Positions 1 through 6,154 are shown, counted from the first letter of the stretch. The stretch is DNA of 7,064 nucleotides from Chloroflexota bacterium (GCA_003577005.1 QEUW01000385.1:1-7064); one strand, 5' to 3'. Translations and numbers: made by a program. Notes: generated by a model from the letters alone, not told the origin.

Positions 1-65
1 CGTCGGCGTTGCTTGGGGCGTGTTGGGTGCCCGTTGGCGCACCGGGCCATGCGGGTGCGCAGAAG

Positions 66-716
66 ATGCACTGGCAGCGTACTCTTGATGAGCGCTTTGG
101 GGCAGACGGCTGGCGCCTGAGCCATTATATGCGAGGGCGGATCGTCTCCAAGGCGGAGGCGTTGCGCGAATATGAGCAGAGCTACCGCGTCTATCTGCAC
201 AGCCGGCCGGCGCTGGTCGAGTTTCTGGTCACCTACTGTGGCAATGTCTACGATGACCAGGTGAGCAATGTCTTCGACGAGCGCTATGACCAGCCGCACA
301 CGCCCGCCAACCACTATCAGGACATCGCCGTCCGCCGCGTGATCGCCGAGATAGTGGACGATGTGACCTGGCCAGCGGTCACCGACACGCCGGCAGAGGA
401 GGCGGACCTTGTCGATCTCAACGATGGGCAGACGCACCGGCTGCCGCGGGCGCGAGGTTTTCGTGGTTCCTATCTGCTGCAAGTGCGCGGGGCCGAATCA
501 CCTGGTTTTTTGCTCAACCCGGCGGTCGTGCCCGTGCATGACCCTGCGTTGATTATCCCGCACCCGCAGATGGAGGGCTGGTTTTTGCACGAGGGCTGCC
601 AACATCTCTCGGTTGAAGCTTTCTGGCAGATGAGCAAGGTGGTCGAAGTGCGCTACGACCGCTTTCTGGCGCTGGGCGCCGTCCGCCATCACCCACTGGC
701 AGGGTTGACGGCGTAA
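66..716 (+). CDS. Conserved hypothetical protein, function unknown
   Basis: I do not recognise a named family. From the ATG at 66 the product has 216 residues, is soluble, and has no membrane segment or signal peptide. It is rich in aromatic and charged residues: it begins MHWQRTLDERFG, has a YRVYLHSRPALVEFL stretch near residues 40-55, and in the last third an LLNPAVVPVHDP segment followed by an aromatic-rich tail (EGWFLHEG, SVEAFWQMSKVVEVRYDR). Codon use is high in GC at third positions, as in the other metabolic genes, which supports real coding. The frame stays open upstream to the window edge, with a TTG at 9 as another possible start, so the true N-terminus could lie further left. I prefer 66 because the preceding residues look non-conserved in character, but the Shine-Dalgarno there (AGAAG) is weak. 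It lies 153 bp upstream of the deaminase on the same strand; a shared function cannot be claimed. Confidence 0.7.
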   Translation: MHWQRTLDERFGADGWRLSHYMRGRIVSKAEALREYEQSYRVYLHSRPALVEFLVTYCGNVYDDQVSNVFDERYDQPHTPANHYQDIAVRRVIAEIVDDVTWPAVTDTPAEEADLVDLNDGQTHRLPRARGFRGSYLLQVRGAESPGFLLNPAVVPVHDPALIIPHPQMEGWFLHEGCQHLSVEAFWQMSKVVEVRYDRFLALGAVRHHPLAGLTA

Positions 717-744
717 GATGATCCGAATCTGGACAAGTCAAAAC

Positions 745-824
745 CAAAGCAGGAACACAGAGAGCGCCGAGGAGATACAGAGGACACAGAGCTTTTTCTC
801 TGTGCTCTCTGTGTCGCTGCTTTG
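745..824. repeat. CACAGAG-rich intergenic inverted repeat
   Basis: The arms at 745-765 and 804-824 are reverse complements at 19 of 21 positions. The 38 bp between them is also CACAGAG/GAG-rich. A nested perfect 7-bp stem, CACAGAG (785-791) with CTCTGTG (798-804), closes on the loop CTTTTT. The element sits between the hypothetical gene and the deaminase gene. It could fold in DNA or RNA and act as a bidirectional terminator or a dispersed intergenic repeat. The T-run is in the loop rather than after the stem, so it is not a classical intrinsic terminator. The right arm covers the TTG at 822, which argues against that codon as the start of the deaminase. Confidence 0.75.
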
Positions 825-869
825 TTTCAACCTGGTAGGTTTGCCTCGATGAATCACAAAGAAACCGCG

Positions 870-2207
870 ATGACCGATCTGCTCATCCAAAATTGCCATG
901 TCCTGCTCTTCGACAGCGCCGGCCGGCCAGAGGTCCGGCACCAGCAGGATATCCTCATCACCGGCGGCACGATCAGCGCGATCCTGCCGGCGGCGCCGGA
1001 ACACAGTGCCCAGGCGAAGGAAGTGATCGATGGCCGCGAGCAGGTGGCGTTGCCTGGGCTGATTAACACCCACGCGCATGTGCCCATGGTGCTCTTCCGC
1101 GGCCTGGCCGAGGATGTTTCTATCGAGCGCTGGTTCAACGAGTTTATCTGGCCGCTTGAAAGCAACCTGACGGCGGAGGATGTCTACTGGGGCATGTTGC
1201 TGGGTCTGACCGAAATGATCGAGGCTGGCGTAACCACCGTGGCCGATCATTATTTCTTTATGGATGAAGCGGCGCGGGCAGTGGACGAGGCCGGCACGCG
1301 GGCGGCGCTCGGCTGGGCCGTCTTTGGCAGCCAGGGCTACGAGCAACTGGACGCCACCGCCGCCTTTGCCGAACGCTGGCATGGCCAGGCTGGCGGCCGC
1401 ATCACCACGTGGATAGCGCCCCATGCCCCCTACACCTGCGATGATGACTTCTTGCGGGCAGCGGTGGCCCATGCGCGGCGGCTCAACGTCGGCATCCACA
1501 TCCACGCCGCCGAGGAGATGGGGCAGACCGAGGCCAGCCTAGCAAAGCGTGGCATCACGCCGATCCAGGTGTTGGAGCAGACTGGTATCCTGGACGGACC
1601 AACGATCATCGCCCACGGCTGTGGCATTCTGCCTCAGGATGTGGAATTATTGCGTCGCTATGGCGCCCATGTGGGTGTGGCGCACTGCCCAAAGACGTAC
1701 CTTAAATTGGGCATGGGGTTGACACCGTTGTTTTCTTTACGTACGGCCGGCGTCGCCGTTGGCCTGGGCACTGATGGTGCGGTCAGCAACAATACGCTGG
1801 ACATCTGGGAAAGTCTGCGTCTCACGGCGCTCCTGCAAAAACACGAAGCGCGTAACCCCGAGGTGATGTCGCTGGCTGAAACGCTTGCCATCGCCTGGCC
1901 CGGCAGCGCCCGCGTCCTGGGCCTCGGTGACCGCATCGGCCGGTTGGCGCCCGGCTACGCCGCCGACCTGATCCTGGTAGACTTGAGCGGCGTGCATCAC
2001 CAACCGCTCCACAGCATCACCAGCAGCCTGGTCTACAACACCCGCGCTACGGACGTGCGGACGGTTATCGTCAACGGTCGCGTCCTCATGCGCGACCGGC
2101 ACTTGCTGACACTAGACAAGGTCGAAATCATCACCCAGGTGCGCAAAAATATGGCGCGCTTGGCGCAGCGCATGCCGGGACGGCAGATCCAGGTTTACGC
2201 GCCATAA
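870..2207 (+). CDS. mtaD: 5-methylthioadenosine/S-adenosylhomocysteine deaminase-type amidohydrolase
   Basis: Metal-dependent deaminase of the amidohydrolase superfamily, TrzA/AtzA/MtaD branch (EC 3.5.4.28/31 type). These cytoplasmic enzymes remove the 6-amino group of methylthioadenosine, S-adenosylhomocysteine or adenosine. Numbered from the ATG at 870 (445 residues, normal for the family), the metal ligands are all visible: H68 and H70 in LPGLINTHAHVPM, H212 in HIHAAEE with E215 as the likely general acid/base, H249 in IIAHGCGI, and D302 in GTDGAVSNN. H185 in APHAPYTC lies 27 residues before H212, as expected for the substrate-contacting His of this branch. The N- and C-terminal segments (TDLLIQNCHVLLF; GYAADLILVDLS...TVIVNGRVLM) form the usual composite beta-sandwich. 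ATG 849 and TTG 822 are alternative starts; 870 best matches the usual N-terminus, though its SD is weak. It ends 5 bp from the convergent HNH gene. Which nucleoside it prefers cannot be read from the sequence. Confidence 0.9.
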   Translation: MTDLLIQNCHVLLFDSAGRPEVRHQQDILITGGTISAILPAAPEHSAQAKEVIDGREQVALPGLINTHAHVPMVLFRGLAEDVSIERWFNEFIWPLESNLTAEDVYWGMLLGLTEMIEAGVTTVADHYFFMDEAARAVDEAGTRAALGWAVFGSQGYEQLDATAAFAERWHGQAGGRITTWIAPHAPYTCDDDFLRAAVAHARRLNVGIHIHAAEEMGQTEASLAKRGITPIQVLEQTGILDGPTIIAHGCGILPQDVELLRRYGAHVGVAHCPKTYLKLGMGLTPLFSLRTAGVAVGLGTDGAVSNNTLDIWESLRLTALLQKHEARNPEVMSLAETLAIAWPGSARVLGLGDRIGRLAPGYAADLILVDLSGVHHQPLHSITSSLVYNTRATDVRTVIVNGRVLMRDRHLLTLDKVEIITQVRKNMARLAQRMPGRQIQVYAP

Positions 2208-2212
2208 ATCAG

Positions 2213-2638
2213 CTAGAGTACAGGGGGATGAAGCTGTAGCGCGATCCAGTAGCGACGCAATTGAACAAGCACGAGTCGATTCATATGCAGTGCTTCGACC
2301 GTGGCGCGACCGGTTGCGCTTTGACCAACCAAGATCGCACCCGCCTCTTGCCAGGCAAAGTGCTCTATCCACTGGTCGGCAGTTGGGTGAAAGAGCGGGA
2401 TCTCAAGGCCCGTATCAGGGTCAGTGATAAGTGTACGATTTGCCTTGTATCGATTGCAGGTGGGACATGCGAGGCAAAGATTGTCGATGGTCGACTCACC
2501 GCCTGCTGATATTGGAATGATATGGTCAACCTCGAAAGTTATTCCCATCATCCGTTCAGCAGATCGGCAGTAGGCACACAGACCACACTCACGTTCATAG
2601 ACCTGGCGACGCAGGCGAACCGGGACGTATGAACTCAC
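2213..2638 (-). CDS. HNH endonuclease family protein
   Basis: A 141-residue nuclease-type protein starting at GTG (2638-2636). The zinc-stapled HNH fold is complete: C21-G-L-C24-style paired cysteines (CGLCAYC, residues 18-24), the catalytic D38-H39 in FEVDHIIPISAGG, N53 in DNLCLAC, the second pair C58-x2-C61, then N62 and K65. HNH domains cut DNA using a single divalent metal at the His. The C-terminal part (TADQWIEHFAWQ, then GRATVEALHMNRLVLVQLRRYW) matches what I recall of the tail of short HNH proteins common in cyanobacteria and Chloroflexota. The start overlaps the stop of the upstream minus-strand gene as GTGA, with no strong SD of its own, so it is probably translated by coupling. It converges on the deaminase gene with only 5 bp between stops. 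Target and role (defence, mobile element or toxin-like) are unknown. Confidence 0.88.
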   Translation of the reverse strand: MSSYVPVRLRRQVYERECGLCAYCRSAERMMGITFEVDHIIPISAGGESTIDNLCLACPTCNRYKANRTLITDPDTGLEIPLFHPTADQWIEHFAWQEAGAILVGQSATGRATVEALHMNRLVLVQLRRYWIALQLHPPVL

Positions 2639-3021
2639 GCTGCGGCTCTGTTCGATAACTGGCCTTGTTGTAGAGCAAGGGTGTACATGGCGCGTGCCTT
2701 GAGCAATGCAAGCTGATCTGCTTCGGCAAGCAGCTCGTTGAGATGGGCTTCATCCTGAGCGGAAAGAGGGTGACGCTGCTGTTTGCGTAGGAGCCGCCAG
2801 ATCGTTTGTTGTGATTCTGGCGCTACGAGCGCTGCTGCCAGGACACGCAAATCCTCTTCGCTTAATCCGAATAGCGGCACGAGTTCCTCTTCTGAATTAG
2901 ATTGGGAGATGGCCTGGCGATCCCGAATCGTCTGCCACATTGTCTCCATCAATTCGACCTGTGCCTGGAGAGGTAACTGCTCGATGCGCTTTAATATGTC
3001 TTGATAAGATGGGGATTTCAT
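2635..3021 (-). CDS. Small helical protein, partner of the HNH nuclease (antitoxin-like?)
   Basis: A 128-residue protein beginning MKSPSYQDILKRIEQLPLQ. The N-terminal 40 residues read as an amphipathic helix pair (ILKRIEQLPLQAQVELMETMWQTIRD), the pattern seen at the start of many small antitoxin/addiction-module proteins. The middle holds an acidic linker and a GLSEEDLRVLAAAL helix. The end (LNELLAEADQLALLKARAMYTLAL) is again helical. There are no cysteines, no membrane segment and no recognisable catalytic motif. The start at 3021 is supported by GGAGGG five bases upstream and by the promoter: the ATG further upstream at 3072 lies inside the -10 box and cannot be transcribed from it. The gene ends in a four-base overlap with the HNH start, so the two proteins are made together. 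From memory, similar small proteins often precede this HNH type; an antitoxin or specificity role is inference only. Confidence 0.75.
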   Translation of the reverse strand: MKSPSYQDILKRIEQLPLQAQVELMETMWQTIRDRQAISQSNSEEELVPLFGLSEEDLRVLAAALVAPESQQTIWRLLRKQQRHPLSAQDEAHLNELLAEADQLALLKARAMYTLALQQGQLSNRAAA

Positions 3022-3026
3022 CTGTT

Positions 3027-3032
3027 CCCTCC
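3027..3032 (-). promoter_or_regulatory. Shine-Dalgarno of the HNH-partner gene
   Basis: On the minus strand GGAGGG precedes the ATG at 3021 by five bases (AACAG). This near-consensus site decides the start of the small partner protein at 3021 over the in-frame ATG at 3072. Confidence 0.8.
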
Positions 3033-3070
3033 GGATCCATAGTTGCCGCCATCTTTGATGGACTTTTGGC

Positions 3071-3098
3071 ATTATATCACAAATCTTACCCCTGTGGA
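3071..3098 (-). promoter_or_regulatory. Extended -10 promoter for the HNH pair
   Basis: The minus strand reads TGATATAAT at 3079-3071: a perfect TATAAT with the extended TG motif. A weaker -35 candidate, TCCACA (4 of 6 to TTGACA), lies at 3098-3093 with a 16-bp spacer. Transcription would begin near 3064, leaving a leader of roughly 43 bases before the ATG at 3021. The -35 candidate overlaps the Shine-Dalgarno of the divergent nucleoside hydrolase gene. Confidence 0.6.
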
Positions 3099-3104
3099 GC
3101 GACT

Positions 3105-4052
3105 ATGCCCAAAAAGATTATCATCGACACGGACCCTGGCATCGATGATGCCATGGCGATCCTCTTTGCCTTTGCTGCACCGGAGTTGGAGGTCATTGGG
3201 CTGACCACCATCTTTGGCAACGTCCACACTTCACTGGCGACACAAAACGCCTTGCGGCTGGTCGAATATGCGGGGCGGTCGCACACGCCGGTGGCGCATG
3301 GAGCCGACAAGCCGCTGGTCATCGCTTTTGATGAGGCGCCTACCATCGTCCACGGTTCGGATGGGTTGGGCAACACGCACCAGCCGGCGCCCCACGGCCA
3401 CCCCGTTGACCGCTCCGCCGCCCAATTCATCGTCGAGAGCGTCATGGCCGAGCCGGGCGATATCACGCTTGTCCCCGTCGGCCCGCTCACCAACCTGGCG
3501 CTGGCGCTGGAACTGGAGCCGCGCATCGCCCATCATGTCGCAGAGGTGGTGCTGATGGGCGGCGCGGCCACGGTCAACGGCAATGTCAACCCCGCGGCCG
3601 AGGCCAATATCTGGCACGACCCTCACGCGGCGGACAAAGTCTTCACCGCTGGCTGGCCCGTCACCATGGTGGGGTTGGATGTGACCATGGCGACCATCAT
3701 GGATGAAGCGTATCTGACGGGGCTGCGCGGGTCGCGCTTTGGCGACTATATTTTCCAGGTCAGCCGCTTTTACCAGCAGTTTCATAAGCTGGCGCACAGT
3801 CTCGACGCCTGCCACACCCATGACCCGTCGGCGGTTGCCTATCTCATCGACCCCACGATCTTTACCATCGAGCGCGGACCCGTCCGCGTCGTCACCGAGG
3901 GTCTCGCCCTGGGCCAGACGCTCATGGACCGGCGACGCGAGTGGCTCGCGCCCAATGAATGGAGCGACATGCCTGAAGTAAACGTCTGTGTGGGGGTGGA
4001 TTCGGCGCGGTTGCTCGATCTTTACCGGCAGCGGATCAGTGCGGCGGGGTGA
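3105..4052 (+). CDS. Nucleoside hydrolase (IunH/Rih family, group I active site)
   Basis: Cytoplasmic hydrolase that splits the N-glycosidic bond of ribonucleosides to give free base and ribose. The 315-residue length is typical. Calcium and ribose-binding residues are all present: D10, D14 and D15 in DTDPGIDD, N39 in IFGNV, T129 in PVGPLTN, E166 and N168 in AAEANIW, and D240 in THDPSAVA. H83 of the HGSDGLGN loop is kept, and H239 directly before D240 matches the leaving-group-protonating His of group I enzymes. It therefore looks fully active; purine versus pyrimidine preference cannot be told. The ATG at 3105 is chosen because GGAG (3096-3099) lies five bases upstream and the protein begins exactly at the conserved strand MPKKIIIDTD. 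The open frame reaches back to 2940, but that part runs through the divergent gene. It is divergent from the HNH pair and followed by a heptamer array. Confidence 0.93.
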   Translation: MPKKIIIDTDPGIDDAMAILFAFAAPELEVIGLTTIFGNVHTSLATQNALRLVEYAGRSHTPVAHGADKPLVIAFDEAPTIVHGSDGLGNTHQPAPHGHPVDRSAAQFIVESVMAEPGDITLVPVGPLTNLALALELEPRIAHHVAEVVLMGGAATVNGNVNPAAEANIWHDPHAADKVFTAGWPVTMVGLDVTMATIMDEAYLTGLRGSRFGDYIFQVSRFYQQFHKLAHSLDACHTHDPSAVAYLIDPTIFTIERGPVRVVTEGLALGQTLMDRRREWLAPNEWSDMPEVNVCVGVDSARLLDLYRQRISAAG

Positions 4053-4053
4053 G

Positions 4054-4088
4054 GAACGCGGAGCGCAGAACGTAGAGCGTAGAAGGCA
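4054..4088. repeat. Heptamer tandem repeat, consensus GARCGYA
   Basis: Five 7-bp units in a row: GAACGCG, GAGCGCA, GAACGTA, GAGCGTA, GAAGGCA. The array starts one base after the hydrolase stop codon (4050-4052). It sits in the 139-bp gap before the antitoxin gene. It has no obvious hairpin, so it is not a simple terminator. It resembles the short tandem heptamer repeats found between genes in some filamentous bacteria (cyanobacterial STRR-type repeats). Confidence 0.7.
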
Positions 4089-4116
4089 GCGAAGATAAGG
4101 GAGGGTGGGCAATTAG

Positions 4117-4145
4117 TGAAATTTAGCTAAATCGCCTAAAATTCA
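4117..4145. promoter_or_regulatory. Overlapping palindromes, candidate operator of the Phd/PIN module
   Basis: A perfect 12-bp palindrome ATTTAGCTAAAT lies at 4121-4132. It overlaps a second inverted repeat, TGAAATTTAG (4117-4126) with CTAAAATTCA (4136-4145), which matches at 9 of 10 positions. The stretch is AT-rich in a GC-rich neighbourhood and holds TAAAAT (4137-4142), a possible -10 box, without a convincing -35. Phd/YefM antitoxins usually repress their own promoter by binding such palindromes, so this 47-75 bp upstream position is where an operator would be expected. Binding is inferred. Confidence 0.45.
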
Positions 4146-4177
4146 TCGCTGAAGGATGTGCAACAGGATAGCTGTGC

Positions 4178-4183
4178 GGAGGA
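4178..4183 (+). promoter_or_regulatory. Shine-Dalgarno of the antitoxin gene
   Basis: GGAGGA eight bases before the ATG at 4192. It fixes this start over the in-frame ATG at 4156, which would add 12 residues not expected for a Phd-type N-terminus and has no comparable site. Confidence 0.75.
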
Positions 4184-4191
4184 AGCCGCTG

Positions 4192-4503
4192 ATGTTGACG
4201 GTAACTGCAACCGAGCTGAAGAACAAATTGGGCGAGGTCATTGATCAGGCGCGTCGCGAACCGGTGTTGGTGCAAAGTCACGGCCGGGATGTAGTGGTCA
4301 TCGTTGATCATGCCGAGTTTGCCCGGTTACGCCAATTGGCCGCTCTCATTCAGACGGATGACAGCCGGCGCCAGGCTGCACTGGCCGCGATCCGGGCGGG
4401 TAAGTATGTCCGGCCACGGCCCCCCGGCGCGCCTTTACCTTCGGAGGTGTTTGCCGCGCGAAAGCAGGAAGAAAAGGCGCTGGAAGAAGGTAGCCAGCGC
4501 TGA
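4192..4503 (+). CDS. Phd/YefM-family antitoxin
   Basis: A 103-residue protein. The first 50 residues are a typical Phd/YefM DNA-binding fold: MLTVTATELKNKLGEVIDQA, then the strand-turn-strand EPVLVQSHGRDVVVIVDHAEFARL. These proteins dimerise, bind operator DNA through the N-terminal domain and neutralise a toxin with the flexible C-terminal part. Here that tail (residues about 55-103) is charged and proline-rich in the middle (YVRPRPPGAPLPSEVF) and ends in an acidic/basic helix. The tail is longer than in the shortest Phd proteins. The stop overlaps the start of the PIN toxin by one base (TGATG), so the two are co-translated. Regulation is probably autorepression at the palindromes at 4117-4145. 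Phd-type antitoxins with PIN toxins are known, although RelE/Doc partners are more familiar. Confidence 0.88.
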   Translation: MLTVTATELKNKLGEVIDQARREPVLVQSHGRDVVVIVDHAEFARLRQLAALIQTDDSRRQAALAAIRAGKYVRPRPPGAPLPSEVFAARKQEEKALEEGSQR

Positions 4504-4928
4504 TGAATCGACCGGCCCAAGGCTCTACCTACGTCCTGGATGCGTGTGCGCTTATTGCTTTTCTGCAGCGTGAGCCTGGCGCAGAACAAGTCGAGCTTCT
4601 CCTGTCCGATACGTCCTACCAGTGTGTAGCTCATGCCCTCAATCTTTGTGAAGTCTACTATGACCTGCTCCGCACCGGTGGCCTCGAGCTTGCCGAGCAG
4701 GCTATCGACGATCTGGTCACGGCTGGTGTTCAAGTGCGCGAGGACATGGATGCACTATTCTGGCAGCAGGCAGGAAAATTCAAGGTTGATCCTGGCAAGC
4801 TTTCGTTAGCTGACTGTTTTGCGCTTTCATTGGCTGTGCGCGTGGAAGCCGTGCTGGTTACGTCGGATCGTGGAGAGTTCGAGCGGATTGTAGGGCTTGT
4901 GCCGTGTCCAATCCACTTCATTCGCTGA
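4503..4928 (+). CDS. vapC: PIN-domain ribonuclease toxin (VapC-like)
   Basis: A 141-residue PIN-domain protein, expected to be a magnesium-dependent ribonuclease that blocks translation when free of its antitoxin. The acidic quartet is visible: D13 in YVLDACALIAFL, E50 in LNLCEVYYDLL, D104 in LSLADCFALSLA, and D122 in LVTSDRGEFERI. Family order and spacing are normal and the protein looks intact, so an active enzyme is likely. It starts at 4503 inside the antitoxin stop (TGATG). The first nine residues (MNRPAQGST) are a short extension before the first strand. The RNA target (tRNA, rRNA or mRNA) cannot be predicted. No clear terminator follows; the next 195 bp lead to the second hydrolase gene. 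Confidence 0.9.
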   Translation: MNRPAQGSTYVLDACALIAFLQREPGAEQVELLLSDTSYQCVAHALNLCEVYYDLLRTGGLELAEQAIDDLVTAGVQVREDMDALFWQQAGKFKVDPGKLSLADCFALSLAVRVEAVLVTSDRGEFERIVGLVPCPIHFIR

Positions 4929-4945
4929 AAGGCAATCGGTCTGAA

Positions 4946-5167
4946 ATGAGGAGTGGTAGCGTTGCGGCGGACCCTAGAAGGCGACAGGATGATGTAGCTT
5001 TCTTACTCTCGTTGGCAGGTCTGTTCGATTCGGGCTCTGAAGACGCGTCTGAACGGGCGGAAATGCTAGTCGAAGAATTCATTTTGGTGACACAAATAGC
5101 TATCGAACAGAGGGGACCCTACCATGCCCACACGCCGTCTGATCATCGACACCGACACCGCCTCTGA
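4946..5167 (+). other. Possible small or decayed ORF in the spacer before the second hydrolase
   Basis: The 195-bp gap 4929-5123 holds no firm gene. One frame from the ATG at 4946 gives a plausible helical stretch, DDVAFLLSLAGLFDSG followed by EDASERAEMLVEEFI, which resembles the short C-terminal tails of some antitoxin-like proteins. The frame then runs without a stop into the hydrolase gene, ending at 5167 in a His/Arg-rich stretch (HRHRHRL) that is clearly an out-of-frame reading of that gene. There is no good Shine-Dalgarno at 4946. It may be a remnant of a small gene whose end was lost when the hydrolase or the Phd/PIN module came to lie here, or chance. Confidence 0.25.
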
Positions 5168-6053
5168 CGACGCCGTCGCCATTCTCATGGCGCTCCAGTG
5201 GCCGGATGTACAGGTAGAGGCCATCACCGTGGTCTCCGGCAATGTGCCGCTGGCGCAGGGCAGCCTCAACGCCCGCTACACGGTGGAACTGTGCGGCAAA
5301 GAGACGCCGGTCTACGAAGGCGCGGCGCGACCGTTGCTGCGCGCAGCGAAACACGCTGAGTGGTTCCACGGTTCCGATGGCATGGGCGATATGTACTATC
5401 CGCCACCCAAACGCCCCCCCGCCGGCCAGGATGCCGTACAGCAGTTGATCCGCCGTTTTGGCGAAGCGCCCGGCGAGCTCACACTGGTGACGCTGGGGCC
5501 GCTTACCAACATCGCGCTCGCTCTCAGCATCGAGCCGCGGCTAGCGCAATGGGTGAAGGAATGCTACATCATGGGCGGCGCAGCCTGCTGTGTCGGCAAC
5601 GTGATCCCCGCCGCCGAGTACAATATCTGGTTTGACCCAGAGGCTGCGCGCATCGTCTTTCATTCGGGGATGAAGATGCTCATGGTCGGTTGGGAGCATT
5701 GCCGCGGCGCAGCCACGCTTTCCGATGAAGAACGCAACAGGATCTATGGCTTTGGCACGGAACGGGCCAGATTCGCCATAGACTGCAACAGGCAGGCCCT
5801 CATCGCCGGGCGCGGCCAGGGCGAAACCGACCTGATGCTCCCCGACCCGGTGACCATGGCCATTGCCCTGGACTCTCAGGTCTGCACTGAGCGCGCCACG
5901 CACTATGTCGATGTGTCGTGTGACCACGAACTCACCCGCGGCATGACCGTGGTTGATCGACTCAACGTCACCGGCCAGCCGCCCAACATCGAAGTCTGCT
6001 GGGCCATCGACCCCGCCCGCTGGAAAGAGATGCTCTACAAGACGCTGTGTTAA
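5124..6053 (+). CDS. Nucleoside hydrolase family protein lacking the group I catalytic His
   Basis: A 309-residue paralogue of the hydrolase at 3105-4052 with the same fold markers: D11, D15 and D16 in [10 protein letters not shown]40 in VVSGNV, H82 in [10 protein letters not shown]128 in TLGPLTN, E165 and N167 in AAEYNIW, and D241 in MLPDPVTMA. Calcium and ribose binding should thus be kept. The position before D241, His in group I enzymes, is P240 here, and neighbouring loops are rich in cysteine (AACCVGN, residues 153-159; C193; C221). It may use another acid for the leaving group, accept substrates with better leaving groups, or hydrolyse a different N-riboside. The start at 5124 is supported by GAGGGG (5110-5115) and by the conserved strand RRLIIDTDT directly after. 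The C-terminal TRGMTVVDR and [11 protein letters not shown] segments are typical. The kinase gene follows after a 101-bp repeat-filled spacer. Confidence 0.9.
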   Translation: MPTRRLIIDTDTASDDAVAILMALQWPDVQVEAITVVSGNVPLAQGSLNARYTVELCGKETPVYEGAARPLLRAAKHAEWFHGSDGMGDMYYPPPKRPPAGQDAVQQLIRRFGEAPGELTLVTLGPLTNIALALSIEPRLAQWVKECYIMGGAACCVGNVIPAAEYNIWFDPEAARIVFHSGMKMLMVGWEHCRGAATLSDEERNRIYGFGTERARFAIDCNRQALIAGRGQGETDLMLPDPVTMAIALDSQVCTERATHYVDVSCDHELTRGMTVVDRLNVTGQPPNIEVCWAIDPARWKEMLYKTLC

Positions 6054-6152
6054 TGATCAATGATCAATTGTCAATGGTCAATGGTTAACACGACACTCCC
6101 AGCGCCGCACGGTTCCATCAACAATTGACAATTGATCGTTGACCATTGATCG
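6054..6152. repeat. TGRTCAA heptamer array arranged as an inverted repeat
   Basis: Immediately after the hydrolase stop come five 7-bp units (TGATCAA, TGATCAA, TTGTCAA, TGGTCAA, TGGTTAA; 6054-6088). A second group on the opposite strand fills 6125-6152 (TTGACAA, TTGATCG, TTGACCA, TTGATCG). The two halves pair: 6054-6075 with 6124-6145 is complementary at 20 of 22 positions, with a perfect 14-bp core (GATCAATTGTCAAT, 6062-6075, with 6124-6137). About 48 bp of non-repeat sequence lies between the arms. The right group ends two bases before the kinase ATG and leaves no room for a normal Shine-Dalgarno. It could form a large stem in DNA or in the transcript. Confidence 0.8.
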
Positions 6153-6154
6153 TT

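Noticed and set aside
2..88. Possible C-terminal end of an upstream gene in frame 2, stopping at 86-88
   Set aside because: Only about 28 codons are visible with no motif; it would overlap the first gene and cannot be told from chance.
785..804. Classical intrinsic terminator
   Set aside because: The T-run forms the hairpin loop instead of following the stem.
738..1505. Minus-strand open frame of 255 codons opposite the deaminase
   Set aside because: It has no recognisable motif, and its end runs through the CACAGAG repeat; the plus strand carries the clear metal-binding motifs.
3022..3072. Upstream start of the HNH-partner protein at 3072
   Set aside because: The ATG overlaps the perfect TATAAT box, so it would lie upstream of the transcript start; 3021 has a near-consensus Shine-Dalgarno.
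2940..3104. N-terminal extension of the first hydrolase to 2940
   Set aside because: The extra 55 residues read antisense through the HNH-partner gene and its promoter; the start at 3105 has a good ribosome site and matches the family N-terminus.
3231..4112. Minus-strand open frame of 293 codons opposite the first hydrolase
   Set aside because: It is a shadow of a high-GC gene; the plus strand has every nucleoside hydrolase motif, while the minus product is rich in Arg/His/Gly and has none.
4054..6152. Heptamer arrays as a CRISPR array
   Set aside because: Units are 7 bp with no spacers between them, and no cas genes are present.
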